DNA of 64,000 nucleotides from an uncultured Nostocoides sp. (GTDB lineage: Bacteria > Actinomycetota > Actinomycetes > Actinomycetales > Dermatophilaceae): contig CALLZC010000083.1 of assembly GCA_937858995.1 (NCBI GenBank), positions 1-64,000 on the forward strand, written 5' to 3'. This document shows, in pieces, positions 26,866 to 36,763 of this stretch. Numbering within the stretch: position 1 is the stretch's first letter; every line of letters begins with the position of its first letter. The translations under genes and the position numbers were made by a program. The notes under the pieces were generated by a model, which ran no database searches, was not told the DNA's origin, and was given only the letters and a program-made list of their open reading frames with translations.

Positions 26866-27732
26866 ATGGTGCACGGCGTGCCGGTGCCCACCGACGACTG
26901 GACGCCGTCGGCCATCGAACGGGAGCGGACGGCATACCGCACCCGGGCCACGCGCCGCTCGGCGCTCGTGGCGGCCATGGCCTCCGTGGCGGTGCTTGCG
27001 GTGGTCGCGGCGGCCGTCACCTCGTCGCCGGGATGGCCGGCATTCCGCGAGACATTCTTCAACTGGGACAAGGCCGTCGACTCCTTGCCGGCGGTCGCGC
27101 AGGGGCTGTGGCTCAACATCCGCGTCATGCTCGTCTGCGCGGTGTGTATCGCGGTCCTCGGCATGGTCGTGGCCATCATGCGGACGGCGCGGGGCCCGGT
27201 CATGTTCCCCGTGCGGGCGTTGGGGACGGCGTATGTCGACCTCTTTCGCGGACTGCCCTTGCTGCTCCTGCTCTTCCTGCTCGGCTTTGGGATGCCGTCT
27301 CTGCGGCTGGCCGGCCTGCCCACCAGCGCGCTCTTCTGGGGCGGCCTGGCCATCACCTTGTCCTACTCGGCCTATGTCGCCGAGGTGTTTCGCTCGGGGA
27401 TCGAGTCGATCCACCCCTCGCAGTGGGCGGCGGCGCGCTCATTGGGCTTGACCTATCGACAGACACTGCGTCATGTCGTTCTCCCGCAAGCGATCCGGCG
27501 GGTGACTCCAGCCCTGATGAATGACGTCGTATCGCTCCAGAAGGACTCGGGACTGGTCGCGGTCTTGGGCGTGGTCGACGCGATCCGCGCCGCCCAGATC
27601 GAGACCTCTGTCGACTACAACTTCACCCCGTATGTGGTGGCCGGGGCCTTGTTTCTCCTCCTGACCATTCCGATGGCCCGGTTCACAGACTGGCTCGCCA
27701 GACGCCAGGGCCTGCGAAGCGGCGTGCTGTGA
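26866..27732 (+). CDS. Polar amino acid ABC transporter, permease
   Basis: 288 residues. After a cytoplasmic N-terminus, five or so membrane segments with the HisM-type motifs GLWLNIRVML, YVDLFRGLPLLLLLFL, LTLSYSAY-like ITLSYSAYVAEVFRSGI and the EAA loop QWAAARSLGLTYRQTLRHVV. ATG 26866 lies eight bases after the binding-protein stop; an in-frame ATG at 26821 inside that gene is less likely. Ends overlapping the ATPase gene. Confidence 0.92.
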   Translation: MVHGVPVPTDDWTPSAIERERTAYRTRATRRSALVAAMASVAVLAVVAAAVTSSPGWPAFRETFFNWDKAVDSLPAVAQGLWLNIRVMLVCAVCIAVLGMVVAIMRTARGPVMFPVRALGTAYVDLFRGLPLLLLLFLLGFGMPSLRLAGLPTSALFWGGLAITLSYSAYVAEVFRSGIESIHPSQWAAARSLGLTYRQTLRHVVLPQAIRRVTPALMNDVVSLQKDSGLVAVLGVVDAIRAAQIETSVDYNFTPYVVAGALFLLLTIPMARFTDWLARRQGLRSGVL

Positions 27733-28490
27733 CAGGCTCGGCACTCTCGTCTGCCGCCTCGCCGGTGCTTGCCGTGGAACACCTGCGCAAGGCCTTCGGC
27801 GCCCATGTGGTCCTGCGCGATGTCTCGTTGAGCGTGGCGCAGGGGGAGTGTGTCGTCCTGATCGGCGCGTCCGGATCGGGCAAGTCGACGCTGCTGCGGT
27901 GCGTGAATCTGCTGGAGCGCGCGGACGACGGCATCGTGCGCCTGGACGGCGTCGACATCACCGATCCGCGGGTCGACGCCGATGCCGTCCGATCCCGGAT
28001 CGGCATGGTCTTCCAGGCCTACAACCTCTTCCCTCACCTGTCGGTCCTCGACAATGTCACCCTCGCACCAATTCGCGTGCACAAGCTCGCGCCCGAACCG
28101 GCCCGAGCCGCCGGCCTCGCCATGTTGGAGCGAGTCGGCCTGTCCCACAAGGCGGCCGCGAGACCCGACTCGCTCTCCGGTGGCCAGCAGCAGCGGGTCG
28201 CGATTGCGCGAGCCCTGGTCAGCACCCCCCGCGTCATGCTCTTGGACGAGGTGACCTCGGCGCTGGACCCGGAACTCGTGGGCGAGGTGCTCGATCTGTT
28301 GCGCGATCTGAAGTCCGACGGCATGACGATGATCCTGAATACCCACGAGATGGGCTTTGCCCGTCAGGTCGCCGACACGGTCTGCTTCCTCGACGGCGGG
28401 GGAATCGTGGAGCAGGGGTCACCGGATGCGGTCTTGGGCCATCCCAGCCACGCCCGGACGCGGCAGTTCCTCTCCCGCCTGCGGGTGTGA
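27729..28490 (+). CDS. Polar amino acid ABC transporter, ATP-binding protein
   Basis: 253 residues. Walker A GASGSGKST, Q-loop FQAYNLFPHL, signature LSGGQQQRVAIARAL, Walker B VMLLDEVTSALD and switch His NTHEMGFARQV are all intact, as in GlnQ/HisP. GTG 27729 overlaps the permease stop by four bases, so the subunits are translationally coupled. Confidence 0.95.
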   Translation: MTGSALSSAASPVLAVEHLRKAFGAHVVLRDVSLSVAQGECVVLIGASGSGKSTLLRCVNLLERADDGIVRLDGVDITDPRVDADAVRSRIGMVFQAYNLFPHLSVLDNVTLAPIRVHKLAPEPARAAGLAMLERVGLSHKAAARPDSLSGGQQQRVAIARALVSTPRVMLLDEVTSALDPELVGEVLDLLRDLKSDGMTMILNTHEMGFARQVADTVCFLDGGGIVEQGSPDAVLGHPSHARTRQFLSRLRV

Positions 28491-28522
28491 GCTGGTGCTC
28501 TCGGCCCCGGCGACCCGAGGCG

Positions 28523-31306
28523 CTAGCCGGTGTTGCGCAGGCCGGCCGCGACGCCGTTGACCGCCAGCAGCAGTGCCCGCTGGAGCTGCGGGTCGGTGTC
28601 GCCCGCCCGGATCCGGGCGAGCATCGAAATCTGCAGATAGGAGATGGGGTCGAGGTAGCGGTCCCGCACCTCGAGGGTTCGTTTGAGCGACGGCTGATTC
28701 TCCAGGAGCTCGCTCTCGCCGGTGATCTCGAGCACGGCGGCAACGGTTCGCTCGTACTCGGCCGTGATCTGCTCGAAGATGGCGTGCAATTCGGGGGCTA
28801 CGAGCGCAGTGACGTACTCGCCAGCGATATCGAGCCGCGTCTTTTTGCACATCATCTCCACGTTGGAGACGAAGGTGCCAAAGAAGTGCCATTCGGCATA
28901 CATGCCGCGCAGCTCCTCGAGCTTTCCGGCATCCAACGCGCTCCGCAGACCGGTGCCTACCCCGAACCAGCCGGGAACGATCTGCCGGGATTGGGTCCAC
29001 CCGAAAACCCAGGGGATGGCGCGCAGTCCACTCAGGCCCTGACCGCTGTCCGGCCGCTTCGAGGGTCGGGAACCAATCTTGAGGGCACCCAGCTGCTCGA
29101 CGGGCGTCGACTGGGTGAAATAGACCGGCAACTGCGGGTGCTCGACCAACCCGCGGTAGGCCGCGAACGCGGCATCGCTGATGTCGGTCATGGTCGCGTC
29201 CCACTGGCTGAGGGTCCCCGGTTCCACCCGGGTGCTCGTATGCAGGGCGCTCGCCTCCATGACGGCGGCGATGGTCAGCTCGAGGTTCTCTCGCGCCAGG
29301 GCCGGGAGGAGGTACTTGTCGGAGATGACCTCCCCCTGCTCGGTCACCTTGATCTCTCCGGAGAGGGTGCCCCAGGGCTGGGCGAGAATCGCCTCGTGGG
29401 TGGGTCCGCCGCCGCGACCCACGCTGCCCCCGCGGCCGTGGAAGAGTCGCAGTTGGACACCATGCGCGGCACAGACATCCCGCAGCTCACGTTGGGCGCG
29501 GTGGATCTCCCACTGGCTCGTCGTGATCCCGGCGTCCTTGTTGGAGTCGGAGTATCCGAGCATCACCTCCTGCACCCCGCCGCGCGCGTCGACGATGGCC
29601 CGGTATGCCGGCACGGCGAGCAGGGCGTCGAGGATCGCTCCCGCAGAACGTAGTTCGGCGACCGTTTCCAGCAGAGGGACGAAACCGATGTCTGCGCGTG
29701 GTGTCCGCCCAGAACCTCCAGCGAGGTCGATGAGCCCGGCCTCGCGGGCGATGACGGCCGCCGCGAGGAGATCGTCGGCGCCCTGGGTCATCGAGACGAT
29801 GTAGCTTTCGATGACCTCTTCGCCGAACCACCGGTGGGCCGTGCGGATCGCCTCGAAGGTCTCGAAGGTGCGCTGCCCCTCTGCGTCCAGCGGCGGCGGC
29901 GCAGTTGCGAGCGGCCGGCGGCCCGCCAATTCGCCGCCGAGCCAGGTGAGCCGCTCCGGGCGGGTGCGGGCGGCATACTCACCGGCCACCCCGCTGGCGC
30001 GGTCGGCGAGCTGGGCCACGACCTGGTGGTGCGCGTCGCTGTGTTCGCGAATGTCCATGGTCGCCACCTGCGGGCCGCAGGCGCTAGCGGTGCGGATGAG
30101 GGTGGCGAGGGCGCCGCCAGCGACCAGCTCGCCATGGTTCGCGAGCAGGGAATCGCGGATGAGAAGCAGGTCCGCGAGGAGATTCGCCCGCCCCACATAG
30201 TCCTGGCCTGGGCGCGAGTCCTCCCGTCGGGCAATGCGATCGCGGGTGTTCTCCAGCCGCTGCCGGACGCAACTCAGCTTGAGGCGATACGGCTCTTCGA
30301 CATTGAGTCGCCGGATCCGCGCCTCGATGTCCAGCTCCGCGAGGTCGCGCTCGAGCGAGGCGGCGAGTTCCGGGGTGACACCCACGAGTTTGGTGGACAT
30401 CGACACCTCGTCCACGCATTGCTGGACCATCCGCACCAGAGCCCGAATCCCGATCGCATGCTGCATGACCAAGACATCGATCGTTGTCTGCGGGGAAACA
30501 TTGGGGTTGCCATCGCGATCCCCCCCGATCCAATTGCCGAAGACGAGCGGGCGCGCCGTGGGCGGCAAGTAGGCACCGCGCCGGGCGGCCTCCTCGGCCA
30601 GATCGGCGAGCAGGTGGGGGACGGTCTCATCGAGCAGACCGTCGAGAAAGAAGAGCATATTCCGCGCCTCGTCGGCCACGGTGGGCTGATCCACGCGCAG
30701 GTCATCGCTCTGCCACATCGACTCGATGATCTCGGCGAGCCGGCGGTCGCGGCGGCGCTCGTTGCGTGCGGTCGGGGCCGCCCGGTAGGCGATGAGCGCG
30801 TCCGCAATCTCCCGCAGCTTCAGCAATGCTGTCCGGCGGCTGGCCTCGGTGGGGTGCGCGGTATACACCGGGCGCACGGAGAGTCGCGACAGGGCGGTGG
30901 TCAGGGCCGCCGGGCCGCGCTCGTCGACGATCCGGTCCATGGCGGCGTTCAGCCAGTCGGCGTCCTGCGGACGTTCGGCCAGGTGCGCGGCACGGTCAAC
31001 TTGCTCGGCGATATTGGCCAGCTGGAAGTACGTCGCGAAGGCGCGCACCATCAGCGTCGCGGTGGGCAGGTCCACCGTGGCCAACGCTTTGGCCATCCGG
31101 CGGGTGGCGTCCGGGTCCCCGCCCTGCACCGCCTTGGTCAGGACCCGCACGCTCTCCACGGCGTCGAGGACCGACTGGTTCTCCTGACGCACCAGCGTCT
31201 GGCCGAGCAACTCGCCGAGGCGGCGAATGTCGCGCCGCAGCAGGGCATCCGCACGTTCGGGGACAGCTGATGCGGATTCGGGCGCCGTCCCGGGTGGGTG
31301 GTCCAT
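28523..31306 (-). CDS. ppc: Phosphoenolpyruvate carboxylase
   Basis: Carboxylates PEP to oxaloacetate, refilling the TCA cycle. 927 residues, normal length. Catalytic motifs: [16 protein letters not shown] (His), [53 protein letters not shown], the allosteric/active Arg-Lys region [21 protein letters not shown], and the C-terminal LRNTG. ATG 31306 has a leaderless-type promoter directly upstream with an inverted repeat over it. Confidence 0.97.
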   Translation of the reverse strand: MDHPPGTAPESASAVPERADALLRRDIRRLGELLGQTLVRQENQSVLDAVESVRVLTKAVQGGDPDATRRMAKALATVDLPTATLMVRAFATYFQLANIAEQVDRAAHLAERPQDADWLNAAMDRIVDERGPAALTTALSRLSVRPVYTAHPTEASRRTALLKLREIADALIAYRAAPTARNERRRDRRLAEIIESMWQSDDLRVDQPTVADEARNMLFFLDGLLDETVPHLLADLAEEAARRGAYLPPTARPLVFGNWIGGDRDGNPNVSPQTTIDVLVMQHAIGIRALVRMVQQCVDEVSMSTKLVGVTPELAASLERDLAELDIEARIRRLNVEEPYRLKLSCVRQRLENTRDRIARREDSRPGQDYVGRANLLADLLLIRDSLLANHGELVAGGALATLIRTASACGPQVATMDIREHSDAHHQVVAQLADRASGVAGEYAARTRPERLTWLGGELAGRRPLATAPPPLDAEGQRTFETFEAIRTAHRWFGEEVIESYIVSMTQGADDLLAAAVIAREAGLIDLAGGSGRTPRADIGFVPLLETVAELRSAGAILDALLAVPAYRAIVDARGGVQEVMLGYSDSNKDAGITTSQWEIHRAQRELRDVCAAHGVQLRLFHGRGGSVGRGGGPTHEAILAQPWGTLSGEIKVTEQGEVISDKYLLPALARENLELTIAAVMEASALHTSTRVEPGTLSQWDATMTDISDAAFAAYRGLVEHPQLPVYFTQSTPVEQLGALKIGSRPSKRPDSGQGLSGLRAIPWVFGWTQSRQIVPGWFGVGTGLRSALDAGKLEELRGMYAEWHFFGTFVSNVEMMCKKTRLDIAGEYVTALVAPELHAIFEQITAEYERTVAAVLEITGESELLENQPSLKRTLEVRDRYLDPISYLQISMLARIRAGDTDPQLQRALLLAVNGVAAGLRNTG

Positions 31307-31343
31307 GGTTCCGAGAGTATGGAACCGCTTTCATCCACGGCAA
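31307..31343 (-). promoter_or_regulatory. ppc promoter with overlapping inverted repeat
   Basis: On the minus strand TTGCCG (31343-31338), 18 bases, TACTCT (31319-31314), then seven bases to the ATG. GGTTCC and GGAACC (31326-31321 and 31312-31307) form a perfect 6-base inverted repeat spaced by eight, covering the -10 box and transcription start; a candidate operator. Confidence 0.5.
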
Positions 31344-31575
31344 CCGCCGCTCACCCTCCGGGCACTGCGGACCCTGTGCTCGCGATCGTAGGACCTCGGG
31401 TCTGGGCTGAGCAGGCACCTGCTTGAACCCGCTGACGGTGGCCCGTATCCACTGGGTGGACACCCGGGCCGTCGTGCCCGAGGCGCGGTGAGACGCGGGC
31501 CACGGCATCCCGGCTTCGTGGCAGGATCGTGGGTGGAGAAGTCCGCACCCGGCACCCCGCACGAAGGAGCACACA

Positions 31576-32604
31576 GTGCCTATCGCAACCCCCGAGATTT
31601 ACGCCGACATGCTGGACCGGGCCAAGAGCGGCTCGTTCGCATACCCGGCGATCAATATCACCTCCAGCCAGACGATTACTGCCGCGATTCGCGGCTTCGC
31701 CGAGGCCGGTTCCGACGGCATCATCCAGGTCTCGACGGGCGGCGGGGAGTATGCCTCCGGCTCGACGATCAAGGACATGGTCACCGGCGCTGTCGCGCTC
31801 GCCGCGTATGCCGAGGAGGTCGCCAAGAACTACCCGGTCAATATCGCCCTGCACACCGACCACTGCCCCAAGGACAAGCTCGACAGCTTCGTTCGTCCGC
31901 TGCTCGCCCTGTCGCAGGAGCGGGTCGACAAGGGGGGCCTGCCGATCTTCCAGTCCCACATGTGGGACGGCTCGGCCGTGCCGCTGGAGGAGAACCTGCA
32001 GATCGCCCAGGAACTGCTTGCCCGGTGTCTCGCGGCCAAGGTCATCCTCGAGATCGAGGTCGGCGTCGTCGGCGGCGAGGAGGATGGCGTGGAGAACGCC
32101 ATCAACGACAAGCTCTACTCCACCCCCGAGGACGCGATCGCCACGGTGCGTGCCCTGGGCAGCGGGGAGAACGGCTACTACATGACCGCGCTGACCTTCG
32201 GCAACGTTCACGGGGTCTACAAGCCGGGCAATGTCAAGCTGCGTCCCGAGGTCCTCAAGGCTGCCCAGGAGGCTGTCGAGGGCGAACTCGGTCTGGCTGC
32301 GGGCAGCAAGCCCTTCCACTTGGTCTTCCACGGCGGCTCGGGCTCCCTGCCCGAGGAGATCTCGGCCGCCGTCGACTACGGCGTCGTCAAGATGAATGTC
32401 GACACCGACACCCAGTACGCCTTCACTCGCCCGGTCGCCGGCTGGATGATGCGCAACTACGACGGGGTCTTGAAGATCGACGGTGAGGTCGGCAACAAGA
32501 AGCAGTATGACCCGCGCGCCTGGGGCAAGGAGGCCGAGGCCGGCATGGCGGCCCGCGTCGTCGAGGCCTGCCAGAACCTGCGCTCGGCCGGCACCCACGT
32601 CTGA
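31576..32604 (+). CDS. fbaA: Class II fructose-bisphosphate aldolase
   Basis: Zinc-dependent glycolytic/gluconeogenic aldolase of 342 residues, class IIA length. Motifs: AYPAINITSSQT, ALHTDHCPKDKLDSF with zinc His and catalytic Asp, VILEIEVGVVGGEEDG, LTFGNVHGVYKPGNVKLRP and VFHGGSGSLPEEI. GTG 31576 follows GAAGGAGC by seven bases. Followed by DUF3151 and purA, an order shared with other actinobacteria such as mycobacteria. Confidence 0.96.
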   Translation: MPIATPEIYADMLDRAKSGSFAYPAINITSSQTITAAIRGFAEAGSDGIIQVSTGGGEYASGSTIKDMVTGAVALAAYAEEVAKNYPVNIALHTDHCPKDKLDSFVRPLLALSQERVDKGGLPIFQSHMWDGSAVPLEENLQIAQELLARCLAAKVILEIEVGVVGGEEDGVENAINDKLYSTPEDAIATVRALGSGENGYYMTALTFGNVHGVYKPGNVKLRPEVLKAAQEAVEGELGLAAGSKPFHLVFHGGSGSLPEEISAAVDYGVVKMNVDTDTQYAFTRPVAGWMMRNYDGVLKIDGEVGNKKQYDPRAWGKEAEAGMAARVVEACQNLRSAGTHV

Positions 32605-32697
32605 GCCAAGGTCGCGGCCCGCCGACTAGCGTGCGTGTCCCACACGACACGCAGCCCTGCGTCAGCACCAGCGGCGGGCCGCCTGCATAGTTGACCC

Positions 32698-33102
32698 ATG
32701 ACCGACTTGATGGGCATTCCCGAGACCTTCCTCCCCGTCGACCAGGCCGCGGCGCACCTGGCCGCGGGAGAGGGGGACCTCGAGGCGATGGCGGCGGCAT
32801 ACCCGGCGTCGTGCCTGGCCTGGGCCCTCTTGGCCGAGGCGGCACTCGCCGCCGGACAGCCTGTCGCCGCCTACGCCTACGCGCGCACCGGCTATCACCG
32901 CGGGCTGGACGCCTTACGCCGCGCCGGCTGGCGGGGCCAGGGGCCCATCCCCTGGAACCACGAGCCGAACCGCGGGTTCCTGCGCGCGCTGGCCGCGCTG
33001 GCACTGGCGGCCGATGCCATCGGTGATGAAGAGGAGCGGATGCGGTGCACCGAGTTCCTGCGCGCGTCGAGCGCTGAGGCGGCGCGCGAGTTGGGGCTCT
33101 GA
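32698..33102 (+). CDS. DUF3151 family protein
   Basis: A 134-residue, Ala-rich helical protein of an actinobacteria-restricted family: AAAYPASCLAWALLAEAAL, AYAYARTGYHRGLDALRRAGW, WNHEPNRGFLRALAALA. Function unknown; a tetratricopeptide-like helical repeat is plausible. The box CATAGT six bases before ATG 32698 suggests a leaderless start. Usually found, as here, between fba and purA. Confidence 0.85.
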   Translation: MTDLMGIPETFLPVDQAAAHLAAGEGDLEAMAAAYPASCLAWALLAEAALAAGQPVAAYAYARTGYHRGLDALRRAGWRGQGPIPWNHEPNRGFLRALAALALAADAIGDEEERMRCTEFLRASSAEAARELGL

Positions 33103-33107
33103 GTCTC

Positions 33108-33914
33108 GTGCCGGACCTGCTGGCCAGTTTTCACCGCCAGATCCGCCTCGGGGTGGGTGAGGGCTCGCCCCGATCCGAGCGCACGTGGGTCGATGGGCTC
33201 GCTCGGGTCGTCTCCACGGACCCGCAGGACCCGTGGGCCATGGTGGACTGCCCCAACGGACTGGGTGCCGACCCCGACGCTCGCATCGCCCGGGAACGTG
33301 ACCACTTCGTGGGCCTGGGCCTTGCCTTGGAGTGGAAGACCTATTCGTATGACGAGCCGGCGGACCTCGGCGCACGCCTGCTGGCGGCCGGGTTCGCCAA
33401 GGAAGACGACGAGGCCCTGATGCTCGGCGAGCTTGCCGATCTCGTGGGCAGTCTCGACCTGCCGCCGGGAGTGGTCGTCCGTCCCCTACGCACCACGGGC
33501 GATGTGCGGCGGGTCCGCGAGCTCTACCACCACGTCTGGGGCGGCTCCTGGGGAGCCGCCGATGGCGGCGGGGGACGCGACGACGAGGAGCCGCTCCCAC
33601 CGGGCGACCCCAGCGAATGTGCGCTGCTGGCGGAAGTCGGCCCGGACGGCCCAGTAGTGTGCGCTGCCCGAGTCAACCTGTGCCCCGGAACGGAGTTCGC
33701 GGGTATGTGGGGTGGCTCGACCCATCCGCAATGGCGCCGCCGAGGCCTGTTTCGCGCCCTGTTGTCGACGCGCGCGCAATGGGCGATGGATCGGGGTTAT
33801 CGCCTCGCCCGAGTCGACGCCTCTCCCGACTCGGAGCCGATTCTCGCCGGGCTCGGGCTGCGGCGGGTGGCAACGACCACGCCCTATACGTTCGCCGCCG
33901 CCGCGAACGACTGA
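33108..33914 (+). CDS. GNAT family N-acetyltransferase
   Basis: 268 residues from GTG 33108, five bases after the DUF3151 stop. The N-terminal third is poorly conserved; the C-terminal GNAT domain has the acetyl-CoA motif GGSTHPQWRRRGLFRALLSTRAQWA followed by RLARVDASPDSEPILAGLGL. The substrate is unknown. Similar genes occur as two-part GNATs with a degenerate first half; that may apply here. Confidence 0.8.
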   Translation: MPDLLASFHRQIRLGVGEGSPRSERTWVDGLARVVSTDPQDPWAMVDCPNGLGADPDARIARERDHFVGLGLALEWKTYSYDEPADLGARLLAAGFAKEDDEALMLGELADLVGSLDLPPGVVVRPLRTTGDVRRVRELYHHVWGGSWGAADGGGGRDDEEPLPPGDPSECALLAEVGPDGPVVCAARVNLCPGTEFAGMWGGSTHPQWRRRGLFRALLSTRAQWAMDRGYRLARVDASPDSEPILAGLGLRRVATTTPYTFAAAAND

Positions 33915-33982
33915 CGCCCGGGACAGCCATCAGGCGGGTGGACCGCCGGGCGGGCGCGCGGCGGTCCCCCGCATCCGACTAG

Positions 33983-35305
<1,323 letters not shown>

Positions 35306-35328
35306 GCGCACCGAGCGTGGCTTGATGG

Positions 35329-35700
35329 CTAGCGCCAAGCGCGGGCGATGGCCTCGTGCGCTTCGTCCTGGGCAAACCCCAGGTGGCGCGCCGTCTCGAC
35401 GTATGACCGTGCGGCGCAGTCCAATCGGAGCCTGGTCGCCCGCGCCGGAGTGACGGCATTCGCTGCCACGGTGGTGCCGCCACCGCGCCGCGTGGTCACC
35501 AGCCGCGCGGCCTCCAACTCCGCATAGGCCCGCGCTACGGTGCCATTGGCCAGTCCCAGGTCACGCGCTAGCTGGCGCACCGAGGGCAGACGCTCGCCCG
35601 CGGCCAGCTGACCGGACGTGATGAGCGCGACGAGTTGGCGGCGCACCTGTTCATAGGGTGGCGTCGGGTCGTTTAGGTCGACGTTGACTGCGGGGGTCAC
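35329..35700 (-). CDS. GntR-family regulator, YtrA type
   Basis: A 123-residue repressor-type protein with only the winged helix (YEQVRRQLVALITSGQLAAGERLPSVRQLARDLGLANGTVARAYAELE, shown here as the family pattern) and a short helical dimerisation tail, as in the YtrA subfamily. GTG 35700 overlaps the stop of the membrane-protein gene (GTGA), so the pair is one operon. The palindrome upstream of the operon at 36707-36730 is its likely binding site. Confidence 0.88.
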   Translation of the reverse strand: MTPAVNVDLNDPTPPYEQVRRQLVALITSGQLAAGERLPSVRQLARDLGLANGTVARAYAELEAARLVTTRRGGGTTVAANAVTPARATRLRLDCAARSYVETARHLGFAQDEAHEAIARAWR

Positions 35701-36647
35701 GATCCGGTGCCCAAGGTGTCGATCGAGCGGTGCGACGCATGCGCCACCGCGGGCTCTCGATCAGGCAGGAGCACGTTGGCGAGCATGATGACCGCGAGAA
35801 GGACGCAGGCTAGGCCGAGGATGACCAGCATGCCGGTGACAACCTTGTTGCCGTTGATGCAGTCGGCATTCGATAGCACCGTGGCCATGGTGAGCAACGT
35901 GGGACCAAGTGTCCCGTAGCAGGTCGCGCCGAGCGCGCTGACGACCTTGCGGGTTGCCACCGCCCGGAGTCGTAGGTCGACATCGCTATGGGTGGCATCC
36001 GGGTTGGCCCGATCCCGGATCGTGACGACGCCGACGACGGTGAGACCGAGAGCTAGGGCAATCAGTACGGCGCTGGGCAGGGCATAGAAGCTCCCCGGCC
36101 AGGGCGTGGAGCTCGTGGTGACCCGGACCTCTCCCAGCTCCGGCAGGTTCTGTAGGCAGGTCGCTACCAAAGCCCGGCCACGGCGGCCCTGGTCGTCGGG
36201 CGATGCCGTGAGGGTGCCTACGACGAGCGTCGCCACGAGCGAGCCGAGGCCAGCGGCTACGATCCACGAACGAGGTTGCGGCAGCGTGTCTTTCACTCTG
36301 CGGGCGCTCAGACTCGCGCTGCGAGTGGCGGTGCGTGCCGGCCGCGCTGACACTTCTCCGATCACTGTTGCCGCGAGGATGACGATGCCGCACAAGGCGG
36401 GGGCGGCCATCGCCAGGCGGCCCAGACCAAGCGCCCCCGAGTCCGCGCTGGCCGCCCAGATGGCCAGGAGCGAGCCGACGGCAACTCCCGCCCAGCGCCA
36501 GCGGCTGGTCCAGCGGGCCAGGTGCGCGAGGTCGGCGCTGTCGGCGGTGGTTCCGGGGGCTGAGGAGCGCACCAGCCGGGCGACGGCGACGACCGCCAGG
36601 CCGGCGGCGGCGCCGAGCAGCACGAGGAACAGAACGAGAGTGGACAT
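35697..36647 (-). CDS. Multi-pass membrane protein in operon with GntR regulator
   Basis: 316 residues with seven or eight hydrophobic segments, the first at the N-terminus (STLVLFLVLLGAAAGLAVVA), and a shuffled-looking overall architecture with pairs of segments joined by charged loops. I do not recognise the family; proteins of the DUF1648 kind and other integral membrane proteins are often linked to YtrA-type regulators. ATG 36647 is chosen over an in-frame ATG at 36716, which would lie inside the promoter. Probably regulated by its neighbour. Confidence 0.7.
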   Translation of the reverse strand: MSTLVLFLVLLGAAAGLAVVAVARLVRSSAPGTTADSADLAHLARWTSRWRWAGVAVGSLLAIWAASADSGALGLGRLAMAAPALCGIVILAATVIGEVSARPARTATRSASLSARRVKDTLPQPRSWIVAAGLGSLVATLVVGTLTASPDDQGRRGRALVATCLQNLPELGEVRVTTSSTPWPGSFYALPSAVLIALALGLTVVGVVTIRDRANPDATHSDVDLRLRAVATRKVVSALGATCYGTLGPTLLTMATVLSNADCINGNKVVTGMLVILGLACVLLAVIMLANVLLPDREPAVAHASHRSIDTLGTGS

Positions 36648-36706
36648 GGTCGATTCCGATCTTGTCTCAAGCACTAGGTACAAATAGAGGATGACGGCAG
36701 CGCCGT

Positions 36707-36730
36707 TTTGTGTCAAGTGGTTGATACAAA
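36707..36730. promoter_or_regulatory. Operator palindrome of the GntR operon
   Basis: TTTGTGTCAA-N4-TTGATACAAA, matching at nine of ten positions, with the -35-like TTGACA (minus strand) inside it. It stands 60 bases upstream of the membrane-protein start in an AT-rich patch. A weaker related half-site pair lies at 36662-36684. Confidence 0.6.
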
Positions 36731-36763
36731 CGCCGCCAAGGTGAATCGCGGCGTGCAGGCGAC

